DNA of 64,000 nucleotides from Tillus elongatus (Eukaryota > Arthropoda > Insecta > Coleoptera > Cleridae): NCBI GenBank assembly GCA_964006375.1, contig OZ023266.1:64916946-64980945 (forward strand), in the 5' to 3' direction. This document shows positions 48,006 to 58,466 of the stretch, piece by piece (the first letter of the stretch is position 1; every line of letters begins with the position of its first letter). The position numbers were made by a program, and so were the translations under genes. The notes under the pieces are model-generated. The model had not been told where the DNA came from. It saw nothing but the letters and a program-made list of their open reading frames with translations, and made no database searches.

Positions 48006-48200
48006 ATGGCTCAGTGTTGCGAAATACCGTTTTGTTCCGAAAGAAGAGGACATAAGTTTCCGAAAGATAAAAGTCGCCTTAAACAGTGGTTGGTAGCGAT
48101 TCGCAGGAATAAATATACCCCCGTAATACATTCGGGTGTTTGTAAAAACATTTTAATCCCGACGATTATGCGTCACCCAAGGAACTAGCTACAGAAAATC
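48006..48200 (+). pseudogene. THAP-domain first exon with frameshift
   Basis: The ATG at 48006 opens MAQCCEIPFCSERRGHKFPK, DKSRLKQWLVAIRRNKYTPV, IHSGVCK. This fits a THAP zinc finger: the C-x4-C start, the FP pair, the W, and the third Cys. The expected His-Phe after the third Cys (CKxHF) is present in the next frame (HFNPDDYASPKELATENR), so a single missing base in the A-run at about 48141-48145 breaks it. The second frame runs to an excellent donor GTAAGT at 48201. A possible next exon begins after TTTTTAG at about 48356. It may come from a P-like transposon or from a host THAP gene; no inverted ends were found. Confidence 0.6.
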
Positions 48201-48845
48201 GTAAGTAATGCTCCTGATCGTTCATATTTTTCATTATGTTTATGTTTGCTTAAACACGACCTAACTTTGAAACATTTAGACATTTATCAGAAAGTACACC
48301 GAGCAAGTTATTTACTAATTTCCTCATCTGTTATAATTTTGTTGAATATTTTTAGCTACTCCTTTGCTAAAGCAAACAGGGGTGCCTATAAAGGAAATTA
48401 ATTGAGAATTCCATGGCAGATGGATATAGGTCGAGAGTCAAGGGAATGATGCACCCGTGAAATGAATTGCACGATCACCGCACCTGACACCCATACACTA
48501 CTTTTTATGGCGTCACCTAACAAACATTTTTTATTACAACCCTATTGATAGTGTAGAAGTGCATCGTAGAATCGTAGAATTAGACTATATATACAATAAA
48601 ATGGAAATTACTTCGAAAACACCATTTAAGATATTTTTTATTTTTTAATTCTTACTTGATTTCTTAGATTATATATTTATTGTTTTATGTGACTCTTGGT
48701 GTTTCTATTTTTGTTCCTTTCTTCAAATAGTTGCTGTTAAACTGACAACTATTATGTATTTTGTAACAATTATTACTTCCATATCGTCAACACATGTGGA
48801 AGTATGGCTACGGCGATAATTTCAAAAGTTTTCCCACTTAACAGT
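48201..48845. other. Non-coding interval
   Basis: The possible intron and second exon of the THAP fragment start here. HDHRTXHPYT-like trace at about 48470 (CACGATCACCGCACCTGAC) is too weak to call. Confidence 0.35.
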
Positions 48846-48849
48846 CATA

Positions 48850-49830
48850 AAAAGTGTCGAAACATATAGAAAACATAATTTTGGAGTGAACATTTTTTGA
48901 GTCTCTCAGGTTGTCGGTCTGTATGTTTATTTGTAACCAGGATAACTTTAAAATGAATTGATTTATCGTCTGCAAATTTGGTATACAGTTAGCACCCGAC
49001 AAATGAAGGGTTTGGATTGTTTTTGGGTAAAATGGTTCCAGGGGGTAGGGGATGAATGGGGGATGATTTAGTGAAAATTGATATTTTTTCGTTAAAACTC
49101 TAGCAAGGGTTTTTTTATAAAAAAACTTTTAATTTTATCAAACATCTGCTATTTTCTTCTGAAATTAAATTATGGTTCTAATGTGCGGGTGTAGAATAAA
49201 TCTGTGACAGAAATTTAGAATTTTTTTTGCTAAAACGGCGTAAAAAGTCTAAAAATATATAGAAAACTTGATTATGTAATGAATTTTTTTTGGTCTCTTG
49301 GTCGGTTGGTCTGTCGGTCTGTACGCCTGTCTGTTAGTAGGCACAATAACTTTCGAACATATTGAGATTTATTATTATTATTTGTTTATTTGTGTAAATT
49401 ATACAGTTCGCTAATACAATAGGTCAAAGACTTATGCTGTACAGTAACGTAATTTAATATATAATATCATATCCAAAATTGCTTGTCAGTAAGAATCCAA
49501 ATTTCGCACGTCAAATTTTGACATACCAAATAAAATTTCTTCTTGCTTCCAATTTCTTCCATCTGATGCCTTAACCGTTGTCTTCATTTACAACAAATCT
49601 TCATATTTTTATTCTACTTTTCCATTTACAATTCATCCTAACATATCCATATTTTGGCCAAAATAATCAATTTTATTTAAGACCAAAAATGACACTAAAA
49701 TTTGACGTTGAGCAGAGTTTATAGTTAGCACCCGACAAATAAACTCTTTTGGTAAGATAACCTCAGGGGGTAGGGGATAAATGAGGGCTGATTTGGTGAA
49801 AAGTGGCATTTTTTTCGTTAAAACTCGAGT
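48850..49830. repeat. Diverged direct repeat pair
   Basis: Blocks seen twice: AGAAAACWTRATTWTG then GTCGGTCTGTAYG (48867-48935 and 49262-49330), and AGTTAGCACCCGACAAAT then GGGGGTAGGGGATRAATG and TTTTTTCGTTAAAACTC (48977-49105 and 49723-49826). The second copy is interrupted by about 390 bp. Family unknown. Confidence 0.7.
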
Positions 49831-50170
49831 AATATAACATTTCAGAAGTTTGTGGGTAGACGAATATGAATATTTTCTTTGTGGTGAAGTCATGTACCCT
49901 AAAATCATTTCATGAGAATGTATTTCTGACGAGAGTAGATTATCACAGCTATGTGGAAGTTATGACTCAACTTATTACCGCAAAACATTTTTTGGTGTAG
50001 ATTTCAAATATGCATTTTTCGTGGAAAGGAAAGGCCCAAGGAAACACTAGTTACCGAAATTATCCAATCTAAACAAGTATATACTATATCTCTTTGGTAT
50101 TAAGCCGCTGTAGCAGCATGCTCATTTTTGATATTAATTTACAATGCCATTGTAAAGATTGAGTAAATCA
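49831..50170. other. Non-coding interval
   Basis: Nothing recognised. Confidence 0.4.
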
Positions 50171-50177
50171 AATATTA

Positions 50178-50218
50178 TAAAAATTCGCAACAATAACGCG
50201 CTCACTCAATCCGAGCCA
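50178..50218 (-). repeat. Terminal motif of the modular family, decayed
   Basis: AAATTCGCAACAATAACGCG then CTCACTCAATCCGAG, a diverged form of the shared terminal motif. Confidence 0.6.
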
Positions 50219-50459
50219 TTTTGTCTAATCTACGTAAATATTTAAACATACTCTTTGGTTGTTAAAGTCACGCGTGGCAGATTATATTTTTTTTGAGCAA
50301 AAGTTCTCTTATGTCTCTACTCGAACTCGCTGCCACAAAACATATCAGATGTTTAGTCTTTTTGGATGTATTATGAACAACCAGAATAAAATTATCTTGG
50401 TTTTTCGTTATTTCCGTTATCATCTCCGACAGTTTCCAACAGATATTTAGGTTACATTG

Positions 50460-50600
50460 TAGCTAACTGATGCCTCGATGAGCTGGTGGTTGCGGAGCCC
50501 ACATTACGCTGGGACATTTGCATACAAGTGGTGGATATCTCATCTTGCAGAGAGCAAGTGTCGCCTAATAGCAGTTTGTTCGTGACAGCCAACAGCCAAC
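50460..50600. repeat. Dispersed repeat shared with 14296-14420
   Basis: GGTGGATATCTCATCTTGCA and GAGAGCAAGTGTCGCC match the reverse of the earlier copy. Confidence 0.65.
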
Positions 50601-50858
50601 TGGGATAATAAAATATACATTACGACGACTTAAACACGCTTCTTATAGAGTAACAAATGTTCTACCATATAACTAAAATATAACAAAAGGAAAAAAAACT
50701 ATTCTTCGGTAACTTGCAAAAGTTTCTCTAGATTGTTCTCATCTGGATGAATGAAAATTTGCTCCAAAATAAACGCCTAATTTACAACAAAAAGAAATTA
50801 ATCAGAACATCTTGACTTTTGATTTCTTCAAATGAGCGCGAATTAGTCCCTCTGGAAC

Positions 50859-51484
50859 TAGGGTTACCATCCGTCTGGATTTTCCCGGAGATGTTCTGGT
50901 TTTTTATCTATCCGGGGACGTCCGGTCGGATTTGGGAATGGTCCGGCGTTTTTAAGCAGACGAATTAAAAGAACTTTCTTTCAGTAGTATTGTTTGTGGA
51001 TAACTTACTGTATTCAAACAATATTGTGTTTTGAGTGAGTGTTTTATGGAATTGTTGAAATTTTGCAGATTTTTATTTCTATGTTCTAATTTGTGAAACT
51101 TTGCTTGAGAAAATAGGTAAGGAAGATAAATACCAAAATACCTAAAGTTATTAATTTATTTTCCTTTTTTTTAAAGAACTATTAATTTTTCTTTTATTGA
51201 TGATTGTAATTTCCTAATTAAACATTTAAATAATCGTCCTTGTTTTAAATTAAATACAAACTGTTGATACTTTATAGGTATAAACTAATGATTTTATGCT
51301 TGTTGGCGTTACTCATTATATGTTGAGTTTTGTGTCTTTATTTAGGTTTTTTTGCGTTTCTTTTAGTGAATTTTTATTAAAAAAATTCACTGTTAGAGAG
51401 GTATCGATGGTAAGACTTTGCTAATTTTTTATTTAAATGAGCGTGAACTAGGACACCTAGAACCCATATCTGGGGTCAGTTTCA

Positions 51485-51558
<74 letters not shown>

Positions 51559-52072
51559 CCAACCGCTAACTCAAAAAATAACTAACCGTTTTCGATGAAA
51601 CTTGGCAAGTGCCTTTCTTTTATTAATGGCTTGGATGAGTTCGTTAGCCAAGAAAATCGAAGAAGGTTTTCCGGGAAAATTTGGAGTGTTCTTTCGGAAA
51701 AAAGTTTTTTAGCCTCGGGAAAGACCTTACTACTTACCAAAACACAACTTTCTAAGTTTATAGGAAATTGAGTTGTTTAAATTTTGAGTTTTCTCTCGAG
51801 AAAAAAATTTGTCTCCAAAAATTACAAAGCTATTTTAATGAAATTTGGTAAATATGTTGCATTGAGATTGCCACATACCAAAATCCAACTGTCTAAGTTT
51901 ATATAAAATTGAGTTATTTAAATTTGAAGGATTTAATAAAAAATCACTACCATAACGCACTTGCTGCGTCTCGAACTATTTTATTAATAATTTTGTTCGT
52001 GGTTTTGACCTCCATTGTCCGGGTTTTTTACCCTTTTGTCCTGGATTAGAAAATTTAAAGATGGTAATTCTA
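50859..52072. mobile_element. hAT-like non-autonomous element
   Basis: The left end TAGGGTTACCATCCGTCTGG and the reversed right end TAGAATTACCATCTTTAAAT show short imperfect inverted repeats. Both sides then have CCGG-rich text (TCCGGGGACGTCCGG; reversed CCCGGACAATGGAGG). It is flanked by an 8-bp near-duplication TCTGGAAC and CTTGGAAC; 8 bp is the hAT target size. No transposase remains. A second family R copy lies inside. Confidence 0.65.
51360..51978 (+). mobile_element. Modular repeat family R, nested full-length copy
   Basis: Palindromic end TAGTGAATTTTTATTAAAAA then AATTCACTG, GAGAGGTATCGATGGTAAG, GAGCGTGAACTAGGACACC, TATCTGGGGTCAGTTTC, (AT)n 51488-51554, AACCGCTAACTCAAAAAATA, GATGAAACTTGGCAAGTGCC, TTGGATGAGTTCGTTAGCC, and the terminal motif CACTACCATAACGCACTTGC then TGCGTCTCGAA. 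Same order as 18365-19056. Confidence 0.88.
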
Positions 52073-52104
52073 CTTGGAACCCAAACACTAGGTCAGTTTT
52101 AGAC

Positions 52105-52180
<76 letters not shown>

Positions 52181-52182
<2 letters not shown>

Positions 52183-52415
52183 TAGATAACGCATAAATGA
52201 TTAATTGCTTAAATCATTACTAAATTCCCACAAATATGCCTAGATGAATGAGCAAGTTGCGTTTTACGACAAGAAATTAGACATTATCAAATAAAATAAA
52301 ATGAAAGTTTATTTCTATAAAAATTAATTTAAGTTTCACTAAACCTGTTTTTTAAGGAATTTTCGTAAACAAAAATCCGCGGTTATGAGTGTGAGTTCTA
52401 CTTGGTTCTTGTGTT
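52181..52415. other. Non-coding interval
   Basis: Nothing recognised; unrelated to the part of family R that should follow the array. Confidence 0.4.
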
Positions 52416-52690
52416 AGACCCCGTCCAGAATGTATTATAACTCGACGTTTCGGCTCATGTGTTGGAGCTATTTTCAAGAGGTTAACGACATATGAAAGGA
52501 AATGAACTCTAACATCACATCTGCCTAATTCTTAGAGCGATATATAAGTGTATGTTGGGTAGTTGCTGCTTAATTATGGGGCATCAATATGCCTACTTTC
52601 CAAATCTCGCTGAAAATAGTCTCTAGAATCTCAGTGTATTCGACCCTATATCTGAGAGAGATCTGACGGATCGTCGCTGGTCTTGTATTA
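52416..52690 (+). repeat. Penelope-associated repeat (family P), copy 2
   Basis: CCCGTCCAGAATGTATTATA, CTCGACGTTTCGGCTC, TTTTCAAGAGGTTAACG, TCTGCCTAATTCTTAGAGCG follow the order of 163-490. It stands immediately upstream of a Penelope-like coding relic on the same strand. Confidence 0.65.
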
Positions 52691-52779
52691 ACTATAACGA
52701 TTTGTCACTTATTTCCTTCTCGATAACAAACTTTACAAACAAGTTCGAGGTACTACAATGAGGTAATTTCACCATTAAA

Positions 52780-53855
52780 ATAGAAAATAATTCTTTTTTG
52801 CTTTTCTTAGATGTACATAGCACTAAAAATACATTCAGAGGATTTTCTTACACTATGTACTGAAGACCAGTCCACACTAATCATTACCCTAACGCCCAAT
52901 TTCACCGTCACCCATCGCAACAAAATTCCTTTTTTTTTCCCTCAGGGCTCGTCCGCGGCCTTGCCCCCCAATAGCGCTGCAACCTTTGGTTGATTGTGCA
53001 TGCCCTTAGTCTTATTCCACCCATTCTAAAATCACTGTTCTTTGAACTAGTCTGCACAGCGATTGGTTGGGTGAAGTTTTATATTGCTCTGTCCAGAGCT
53101 TTACACTCGCACAAGATGTGCTGAGCTGATTCCTCCCCCTCGCCGCAGAGTCTGCATGCGAGGTCCCCCTCGAACCGCTCCAAACTAAATTCCTTGCTTT
53201 AAACACTAATAACACCAGCATTTAGACTAAAGAACGACAGTAAAAAACAAATAGAAATAAACCTTTCAGGACACATATTGCTAGAATACCAAGACGACAA
53301 AAAATCACATACCACGGAATGCACAACTACCAGCCACTACTCCACAATAAAAACAGACAGAGTTCTCGTAACAGTACAAAAAGCCTTTTTACCACGCATT
53401 AAAGGTGTTACCGACAAAATAAACTAAATATTTAGAACTCATAATATCAAAACCATATTCACAACAGAACCAAAACTGTCAAATCTAATAGAAACTTCCA
53501 GGGACGCGATTCCAGACCAATCCTATGGAGTTTACAAAACGCCCTGTTCCGACTGTTTCGAAACTTATGCAGGACAGATAGACACATCCAACATATAATA
53601 TATAAACACACCTGCGCAGTTAGAGAAATCCGATTTCTCATCCGCACTGGCCATGTATCATATTCATGCAAGACATAAAATATGCTTTGTCAATGCCAAA
53701 CCAATAGCCCCGGTCTGTATCTTCAAAACCAGAATTATCCGCGAAACGATTGAGATCAAAAAACGCCCCACACTTCTCAAATAAGAGAGACGATGATCTT
53801 CAACTTCAGATTACTTGGAAACCTATTATATCCTCATTACAAAAACCCCCGTAGA
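52780..53855 (+). pseudogene. Penelope-like element coding relic (RT end plus GIY-YIG)
   Basis: The left part, before a LINE insertion, reads LFLDVHSTKNTFRGFSYTMY and, shifted, HTNHYPNAQFHRHPSQQNS, the region after the RT catalytic core. The right part (53200-53850) reads HILLEYQDDKKS, AFLPRIKGVTDKIN, NIKTIFTTEPKLSNLIETSR, DAIPDQSYGVYKTPCSDCFE, TYAGQIDT, SALAMYHIHARHKICF, RIIRETIEIKKRP, DDLQLQITWKPIISSLQKP. GVYK...TYAGQ is the GIY-YIG endonuclease signature that Penelope-like elements fuse to their RT. In-frame stops and the inserted LINE fragment show it is dead. The RT catalytic blocks are not in this fragment. Confidence 0.75.
52932..53182 (-). mobile_element. 5'-truncated copy of the 8-kb LINE
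   Basis: Reverse complement of the LINE from about 12952 to 13231, ending CCCTGAGGG plus poly(A) on its own strand. It encodes CRLCGEGEESAQHILCEC-like sequence. Compared with the long copy, about 45 bp are missing after the AGCTCTGGAC spot (53090-53095). It is flanked by a 13-bp direct repeat with one mismatch (AACAAAATTCCTT at 52919-52931; AACTAAATTCCTT at 53183-53195), so it is an independent insertion with 5' truncation. Confidence 0.9.
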
Positions 53856-55335
53856 CAGGCCGAAGAATCTGTGGGGAACAAGCCCACAACAGATGTACTG
53901 GCTCTATGTAGTGGTTATCAGACCAATGATAACCTATGAAGCTATAGTTTAGTGTCGCGAGGGTCAAACTGGCTCAGCTACAGAGACAAGCTTGTCTGAT
54001 GCTAACGGGCGCGATAAGCACCGCTTCATCAGCCACTCTGGAAGTCCTCCTACATTTCACAACTTCACATTTGGCTGGAGAGGAAGGCCAGGTGGACAAC
54101 GTACAGATTAAAACAAACGGCTGGCAGCATGCCCAAGGCAATCAGTTTGGGAAGCAACAGACTCCTCGATGACATTTAGAGCCATGAGGTTCTCGGAATG
54201 GTCCCAGACCTGATGCCTTCAAAGATCAGAAGTGATCTGTCTTTCAAGACCATCCGTTGGGAAAGGCAGGACTGTGAACAAAACCAAATAACCTTATTGA
54301 GGCCATATCTCTGCTGGTACACTGACGGGTCGATCAAGAGGGATTGGGGGTGTGGGGTGTGGTGGAGTGTAGAAGCTGACGCACATGGGAGCAACACCGA
54401 TGCAATAATATCATCTAGCTTCGGAAGGTATACATATATACACCAGGCAGGTGTATGCCACCGAGATATGTGCGAGGAAATTATAAAAAACCATTGCACA
54501 CACAAATCGAGAAAGATATATTCAGATAGCCAAGCTGCAATAAAAGCACTTGGTTCCTAGCGTTGCAATTAATAATGGAGCTGCAAATCTACCCTCAATG
54601 AAGTAGGCAGCTGCAGCGAGGTGCCGCTGGTCCGGATACTGGGTCACTCGGACTTTGTGGGCATTGTTGGAGCCGACGCGCTTGCCAGGGGTGGTGCCCA
54701 GGAGAACTTTATGGGACCAGAACCTATGCTGGGGATATCAACATGCATAGCAAAACGCACCTTAAATAGCTGAACAGATAAAAGGACCATCCAGCAATGG
54801 TGAAATCCGCCAGTATTAGCACACCCTGCGGCCTTCAGAAATGGCCTTTCAGATAAGTACACTTGGAGAACCCAAATCACCACAACACATATTTCAGAGA
54901 CATTACGATCATTTCGTTGACCATGTCAACATCTTCAGAGGAAGAAACATTCTTTTTTTCTTCCTCTGAAGATGTTGACATGGTCAACAAAACGATCGTA
55001 AGGTCTCTGAAATATGTGTTGTGGTGATTTGGGTTCTCCAAGTGGACTTATTAGTGCTCATCACAGGTTCCAGTTTTCACATAGTGGCCTTTCAGAGTCA
55101 AGGGCTAAAAAACTCCTAGAGCTGAACAGACAACAATTGAAAACACTGGTCACCTCTATACAAGGCATTGCTGCTTGCGTCACCACAAGCACCGAATTGG
55201 TCTCGGTCAAGAGGCGGAGTGCCGGCTGTGTATGGAGAGTGAGCAAACAGCACAGCACGTGCTCTGTCCGGTTGCGGATAGGACAAGACACCTGCTCTTT
55301 GTCAAGACACAGCTCGCACCACAAGATCTAATCTA
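53856..55335 (+). pseudogene. LINE ORF2 relic (RT C-terminus, RNase H, zinc tail)
   Basis: Frames in order: LWGTSPQQMYWLYVVVIRPM and ITYEA (RT C-terminal region, counterpart of MAHWLYTRVVRPSLTYAALV in the 8-kb LINE), a gap with SATLEVLLHFTTSHLAGEEG-like traces, RNase H YLCWYTDGSIKRDWGCGVWW (first Asp), IYSDSQAAIKALGS (later Asp), ILGHSDFVGIVGADALAR (WVPGHSG counterpart), FMGPEPMLGIS, then after a fold-back insertion SRAKKLLELNRQQLKTLVTS and ECRLCM-like zinc text in a shifted frame. It is a relative of, but clearly different from, the 8-kb LINE. Many stops; dead. Confidence 0.8.
54854..55084. mobile_element. Fold-back (hairpin) element, family H
   Basis: About 87-bp arms are near-perfect inverted copies: ACTTGGAGAACCCAAATCAC...TTCAGAGGAAGAAA and the reverse, around a small CATTCTTTT centre. 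The insertion is bounded by a 12-bp direct repeat TGGCCTTTCAGA (54842-54853 and 55085-55096) and splits the LINE relic, whose sequence resumes across it. No coding capacity. A transcript would fold into one long hairpin. Confidence 0.93.
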
Positions 55336-55374
55336 ACCTAACCTACGACGAACCTTAGAGACGATATCTAGTGA

Positions 55375-55515
55375 GATCTGGCAAGTAGGCAGATTAAGCC
55401 CCGTAATCGAATTACAACAACACAACCTACCCTGATCCACCGCTCTAAGGAGTAGGCGGATTGAGGCTGAGGCCTAAGAGTCTATTTATTTTCGTATTTT
55501 CCCAACTGAAACGTC
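55375..55515 (-). repeat. Penelope-associated repeat (family P), fragment
   Basis: The reverse reads AGGCCTCAGCCTCAATCCGC, CTACTCCTTAGAGCGGTGGA, TTCGATTACGGGGCTTAATC, matching 270-440. Confidence 0.65.
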
Positions 55516-55854
55516 GATGCAGTTCAATCCCAGAACCAGTTGCGTCTCATATATATAAAATGCAAAATGGTTTGCAAAGTCTTTACGCTATCTCGAGACT
55601 TGTAGTTTGTTTAATTACACTGGAAACTTTTTTCCGGAGGCTAAGTTCGTTGGCCTGCACTGAGACAGCAGCTTTGATGAAAAATGTCTTTTTGAAAGTG
55701 CTAAATCTTTAAAAATCGTCAATCTGATTTTACAAAATTTAGCAAATGTATTGTCATTAATCTACAGATGCAACGTTCTAAATTTCGGTTTTGTTGAATA
55801 ATTGTCGTCCGAGCTTTTCGGAATCCAGTTCAACAGAATTTAGCCCACAGCCTA
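55516..55854. other. Non-coding interval
   Basis: Nothing recognised. Confidence 0.4.
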
Positions 55855-56855
55855 ATGAGATGCATGACAGGGTCGCCATCTCAGTGCGGAACCAGGTAAT
55901 ATGTTGTCATATCAGCTTCAATTAACACAAAATGTTATAAATAGAGACTGTGCACAACGAACCCACAATTGTGTAAATTGTCAGCCCTGGCCCATCTTCT
56001 TCCCTAATACCGAGACAATGTATGTAAGGCTAGATGTATTCTCGCTATAATTAGAAAGGCAGACCGGTTTCTCTGTAATTAGAGCCCGTCAGTACGCTAT
56101 ACTAACTACAGCGAGAACATACCTGTAAAGTAATGCGGCTGAAGGTAGCCTCCTAGAACATTGTGAGATGTACGACATGGTCGCCATCTCGGTGCGAAAC
56201 CACGTAGTATGTTGTCACGTCGGCTTCAATTTACACAAAATGTGACAAAAACTGTGTACCAATCAACAATTTTATAAATTGTCAGTCCTGACCTATTTTC
56301 TTCCAAATTACTGGGACAACGTATGTAAGGCTAGACGTATTATCACCATAACTAGAAACGTAGACCGGTTTCGCTATAATTAACTAGTCAGTGCGCTATA
56401 CTAATTACAGCGAAAAAACACTTATAAATAACACGGCTAAAGGTAGTATATAGATATGTTTTCGCTGTAATTAGTATATCGCACTGTAGAGCTCTAATTA
56501 GAGCAAAACCGGTCTGCGTTTCTAATTATGGTGAGAATACATCCAGCCTTACATACATTTCGTCGGCATTAGGGAAGAAAATGGGCCAGGACTGACAATT
56601 TACAAAATTTTTACACAGTCTCTATTGTGTGTTAATTGGAGCTGACATGTCAACATACTACCTGGTTCCGCACCGAGATGGCGACCCTGTCGTACATATC
56701 ACAATATCCTAGAAGGTTGGCTACTTTTAGCCGTATTACGTTATACGTATGTTCTCGCTGTAATTAATATAGCGCACTGCCGAGCTTTAATTAGAGCGAA
56801 ACCGGTCTGCGTTTATAGCTATGATGAGAATACATTCAGCCTTACAGAATTGATG
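55855..56855. repeat. 307-bp unit array, two direct plus about 1.4 inverted units
   Basis: Unit 1 (55858-56164) and unit 2 (56165-56450) are direct: GTCGCCATCTCRGTGCG, TATGTTGTCAYRTCRGCTTC, CAATGTATGTAAGGCTAG, AGACCGGTTTC, GCTATACTAAYTACAGCGA. Unit 3 (56452-56715) and part of unit 4 (56744-56855) are the same sequence reversed. The mirror point is at about 56451. Each unit holds small palindromes around TAATTA. A further single copy lies at 63000-63180. No ORF. Confidence 0.9.
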
Positions 56856-57132
56856 TCTCTAACTACATTTTTTCTTGTTATAAAAGAACATTACTATGTG
56901 GTATGATAAACAAAAATGGATATTATAAATGATCTAGTATTTTTTTGGAAATGTTACACGATTTGATTGGCTTTTCATCTTAGTCATAGACAAACATTCA
57001 GAAGCTATAGAGTCTACTGTTTATAAAAAGTAGCTACTTAAATTTAACATAAATAGGCTTTCACTGGTCTACTGATTTGCTTCGAAAATAAAGTAATTTA
57101 CGTTTGTGTTACAAAATTTCTGAAAATTAACC
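56856..57132. other. Non-coding interval
   Basis: Short resemblance at 57015-57060 (AAAAAGTAGCTACTTAAATT then TAACATAAATAGGCTTT) to 36000-36035, so repeat-derived in part. Confidence 0.4.
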
Positions 57133-57472
57133 ACATAGAGCCTCGGTGGTTCAGTAGTAAGAACGCATGCCTTGGAACCGAAGCGTACGGGGTTCGATCG
57201 CAGGGGTCTCCTTTTAGTTTTTCAGTGCATACTGTAAAATTAACAACAAGCGAGTTTGTGGCATTGTATTTGAGCAAGTTTAATGTCTGTACGTTCCGCT
57301 TTTCGCAGGGGGCGTAAAACCGTCGGTCATGCGATGTTGGGCACGTTAAAGATACCTACCCTCCTTACAGAAAGACAGGGGTTCTGCAAAATTTCCAGCA
57401 TAGTGAGGCGAAACTGCTCCTTGGCGTCAGTAATTGGCCATAGTCGCGGGAATAGACCGACGTTAACAAAAA
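57133..57472 (+). mobile_element. tRNA-derived SINE, copy 2
   Basis: Best-preserved head: GGTGGTTCAGTAGTAAGAAC (A-box region, tRNA-Gly-like) and GGGGTTCGATCGCAGG (B box). Body GAGCAAGTTTAATGTCTGTA, GGGCACGTTAAAGATACC, GTAATTGGCCATAGTCGC, GACCGACGTTAAC, as in copy 1. No clear target duplication. Confidence 0.87.
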
Positions 57473-57654
57473 TACTCATTATAATTGATTTCATGAATCA
57501 ACGGTTCCTTGACTTTAATCTTTGTCTTCTGCATTTTTCACAACTTTGTAATATTTTTTTTAATTAAAAGTTACACCTAAATGAAAATTCGCCATGGTAG
57601 AAGTTGCGTTACTTGTGGGGAGCGACAGTTTCCTTGGCGTGGGTCTTTTTCTTG

Positions 57655-57985
57655 TATTTTATTTCCGCGACTATGGCCAATCACCAACGCCAGGGAGCAG
57701 TTTTACCACATTATCCTGGAAATATTTCCATACCCCTGCCTTTATGTAAGGAGGGTAGGAATCTTTAACGTGCTCAACATCTGAGTGACACGGGACCGAT
57801 GGCTTTACGCCCCCGCCGAAGGACGGAACATGAAGACATCCAACTCACTCAAATAGAACGACATCACCCCTGCGGATGTTAATTTTACAGTATGTATAGA
57901 AAAAGCGAAAGGGGCACCCGGGAAATTGCCCTGTATCCTTCGGTTCGTACCTCTAAAGCACCAAGGCTCCAAACGGTGTAGGTCC
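57655..57985 (-). mobile_element. tRNA-derived SINE, copy 3 (opposed to copy 2)
   Basis: Reverse orientation: CGACTATGGCCAATCACC, GAATCTTTAACGTGCTCAAC, CCTTCGGTTCGTACC, ending near CACCAAGGCTCC. With copy 2 it forms an inverted pair separated by about 180 bp. Confidence 0.85.
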
Positions 57986-58466
57986 CATGTGCGAATAAAG
58001 CATAGGTGTCTCCTATTCTAAGCACGTTCTTATTTAAACTAGTATGTAACTATTTTACATTAGTATCAGAAGAACAAATTACAACAATAAAACTGTGTCT
58101 GTTTTCTTGTTCTAATCAACCAATTAATGCGGTAACCTAGTTATATAACGAGTGCGTTAAGAAGTTATTCAAGTAAAGAAACTAAGCAAATACGTATAAG
58201 ACTTAATACGTATGCTGTTCAAGATTGAGTTATTTGCATTAGGGGAAGTGCGTATACACTATAACAAACCCTTCGTATTCGTAATAATTTAAACTAATTA
58301 TTATTACTGCCTAAGTCATTTGCTGTGGCAACAGGCTCTGGAATTCAAACAGGAGATACAATTACTTTGCGCACTGATGCTTTTCATTGCTAAATAAGAT
58401 AGTTGAGTGTTTATTTTGATTGGCCAATAAGACGAATGAAATCCTACTTGATAACATTAAGTGAAG
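57986..58466. other. Non-coding interval
   Basis: Nothing recognised. Confidence 0.4.

Larger units (their letters stand above)
50822..52180 (+). mobile_element. Modular repeat family R split by a hAT-like element
   Basis: The left part TTCAAATGAGCGCGAATTAG to TCTGGAAC (50826-50858) and the right part CTTGGAACCCAAACACTAGG then TCAGTTTTAGACATT and (AT)n (52073-52180) together make one family R left module with its array. The middle (50859-52072) is a foreign insertion. Confidence 0.78.

Noticed and set aside
55320..55350. CTAACCTAACCTA as an insect telomere repeat
   Set aside because: Only two copies of the TAACC-like word, at the end of a LINE relic; not an array.
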